Shown: one piece after another, positions 63,785-64,000 of the stretch | Layout of the letters: each line of letters begins with the position of its first letter | Numbering within the stretch: the first letter of the stretch is position 1 | Assembly: GCF_017876775.1 (NCBI RefSeq) | Contig: NZ_JAGIOP010000001.1 | Span: 1,550,001 to 1,614,000 of the forward strand | Length of the DNA stretch: 64,000 nt | From: Mycolicibacterium lutetiense | GTDB lineage: Bacteria; Actinomycetota; Actinomycetes; Mycobacteriales; Mycobacteriaceae | Reading direction: 5' to 3' | Notes under the pieces: generated by a model | Database searches by the model: none | What the model saw: the letters and a program-made list of their open reading frames with translations, nothing else | What the model was told of the DNA's origin: nothing | Program-made: the position numbers and the translations under genes

Positions 63785-64000
63785 TCATCGGGTGGACTTG
63801 ACCACCTGGGCGAAGTTGAACTGCCAGCGTTCCACGATGTGGAAACCCATGCTCTCGGGTACCTGATAGGCCGGAGCGCGGTCCAATCGGGGTCCGGGCT
63901 GCAGTCTTTCGCCGCTCTGTCGGCTCGGTACTGCGAGGTCGCGTTCGGACACCGTCCACAAGACCGTGCAGCGACGCACCTGGTCGGCGACGCCCCAGAT
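63785..64000 (-). CDS. C-terminal part of an unidentified protein (continues outside the window)
   Basis: Seventy-one codons, ending in TGA at 63785-63787. Visible text includes IWGVADQVRRCTVLWTVSER, RLDRAPAYQVPESMGFHIVE and RWQFNFAQVVKSTR. No motif allows a family name; there is no membrane segment. The IS605-type element lies directly 3' of the stop, so the insertion has not damaged the protein. Frame and codon bias support a real gene. Confidence 0.6.
   Translation of the reverse strand: MWGVADQVRRCTVLWTVSERDLAVPSRQSGERLQPGPRLDRAPAYQVPESMGFHIVERWQFNFAQVVKSTR

Overview
The window is high-GC actinobacterial DNA and almost certainly comes from a fast-growing mycobacterium (Mycolicibacterium type). 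The evidence is the Pup-proteasome block (prcB, prcA, pafA, pafB, pafC), an F420-type flavin enzyme close to Rv2074, rbpA, a coaE-grpB fusion, and lnt and ppm1 as separate adjacent genes (they are fused in M. tuberculosis). Gene order follows the M. tuberculosis Rv2109c-Rv2045c block, then the Rv1627c-Rv1634 block. Many start codons are leaderless: a TANNNT -10 box lies 6-8 nt before ATG or GTG. No statement here rests on a database search.

Layout. 1-6.5 kb: proteasome core genes, a baeRF-like release-factor homologue, the Pup ligase, a lipoprotein and the DNA-damage regulator pair pafB-pafC. 6.5-15.8 kb: tatA-tatC, helicase helY, a DUF4333 membrane protein, a 5'-3' exonuclease-like protein, a double-hotdog protein, pepE, a PPOX-fold reductase and an SDR. 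15.8-30.6 kb: aerobic cobalamin genes in three groups (cobL-cobM-cobK +; cobG-cobH-cobIJ -; cobN +). They are interrupted by a complete IS4-family element that replaced the last four codons of cobK, and by an alpha/beta-hydrolase/adenylate-cyclase fusion and a TetR/small-molecule-kinase pair. 30.6-37.5 kb: PPOX protein, FxsA, amidohydrolase, lnt, ppm1, rbpA, a zinc-ribbon protein and a lipoprotein. 37.6-45.1 kb: accessory metabolism (type-B carboxylesterase, copper amine oxidase, kinase-lipocalin fusion, DUF167, thiolase plus DUF35 under a KstR-like operator). 45.4-59.1 kb: polA, a ThrE-like exporter, PrsW protease, rpsA, coaE-grpB, a GntR regulator, a secreted protein, DUF402, uvrB and an MFS pump. 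59.2-64 kb: DUF899, tRNA-Cys, an HdeD-like protein, a TesB-type thioesterase, an IS200/IS605-type element and the end of an unidentified gene.

Connections. PafB and PafC (4.5-6.5 kb) form the activator of LexA-independent DNA-damage genes. The uvrB promoter at 55.5 kb carries an exact copy of the published PafBC-dependent motif, so regulator and target are in one window. rbpA has an exact SigH-type promoter. The divergent cobG/cobN region holds a perfect CRP-type palindrome, an abutting second palindrome and an unlisted 35-codon membrane miniprotein.

The most unusual element is the 3'-terminal IS605-type unit. Its tnpB (RNA-guided nuclease family) is full length with all RuvC and zinc residues, while its tnpA has an in-frame deletion that removes the HUH motif. 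This looks like an immobilised TnpB locus. I found no CRISPR array, prophage or defence island.
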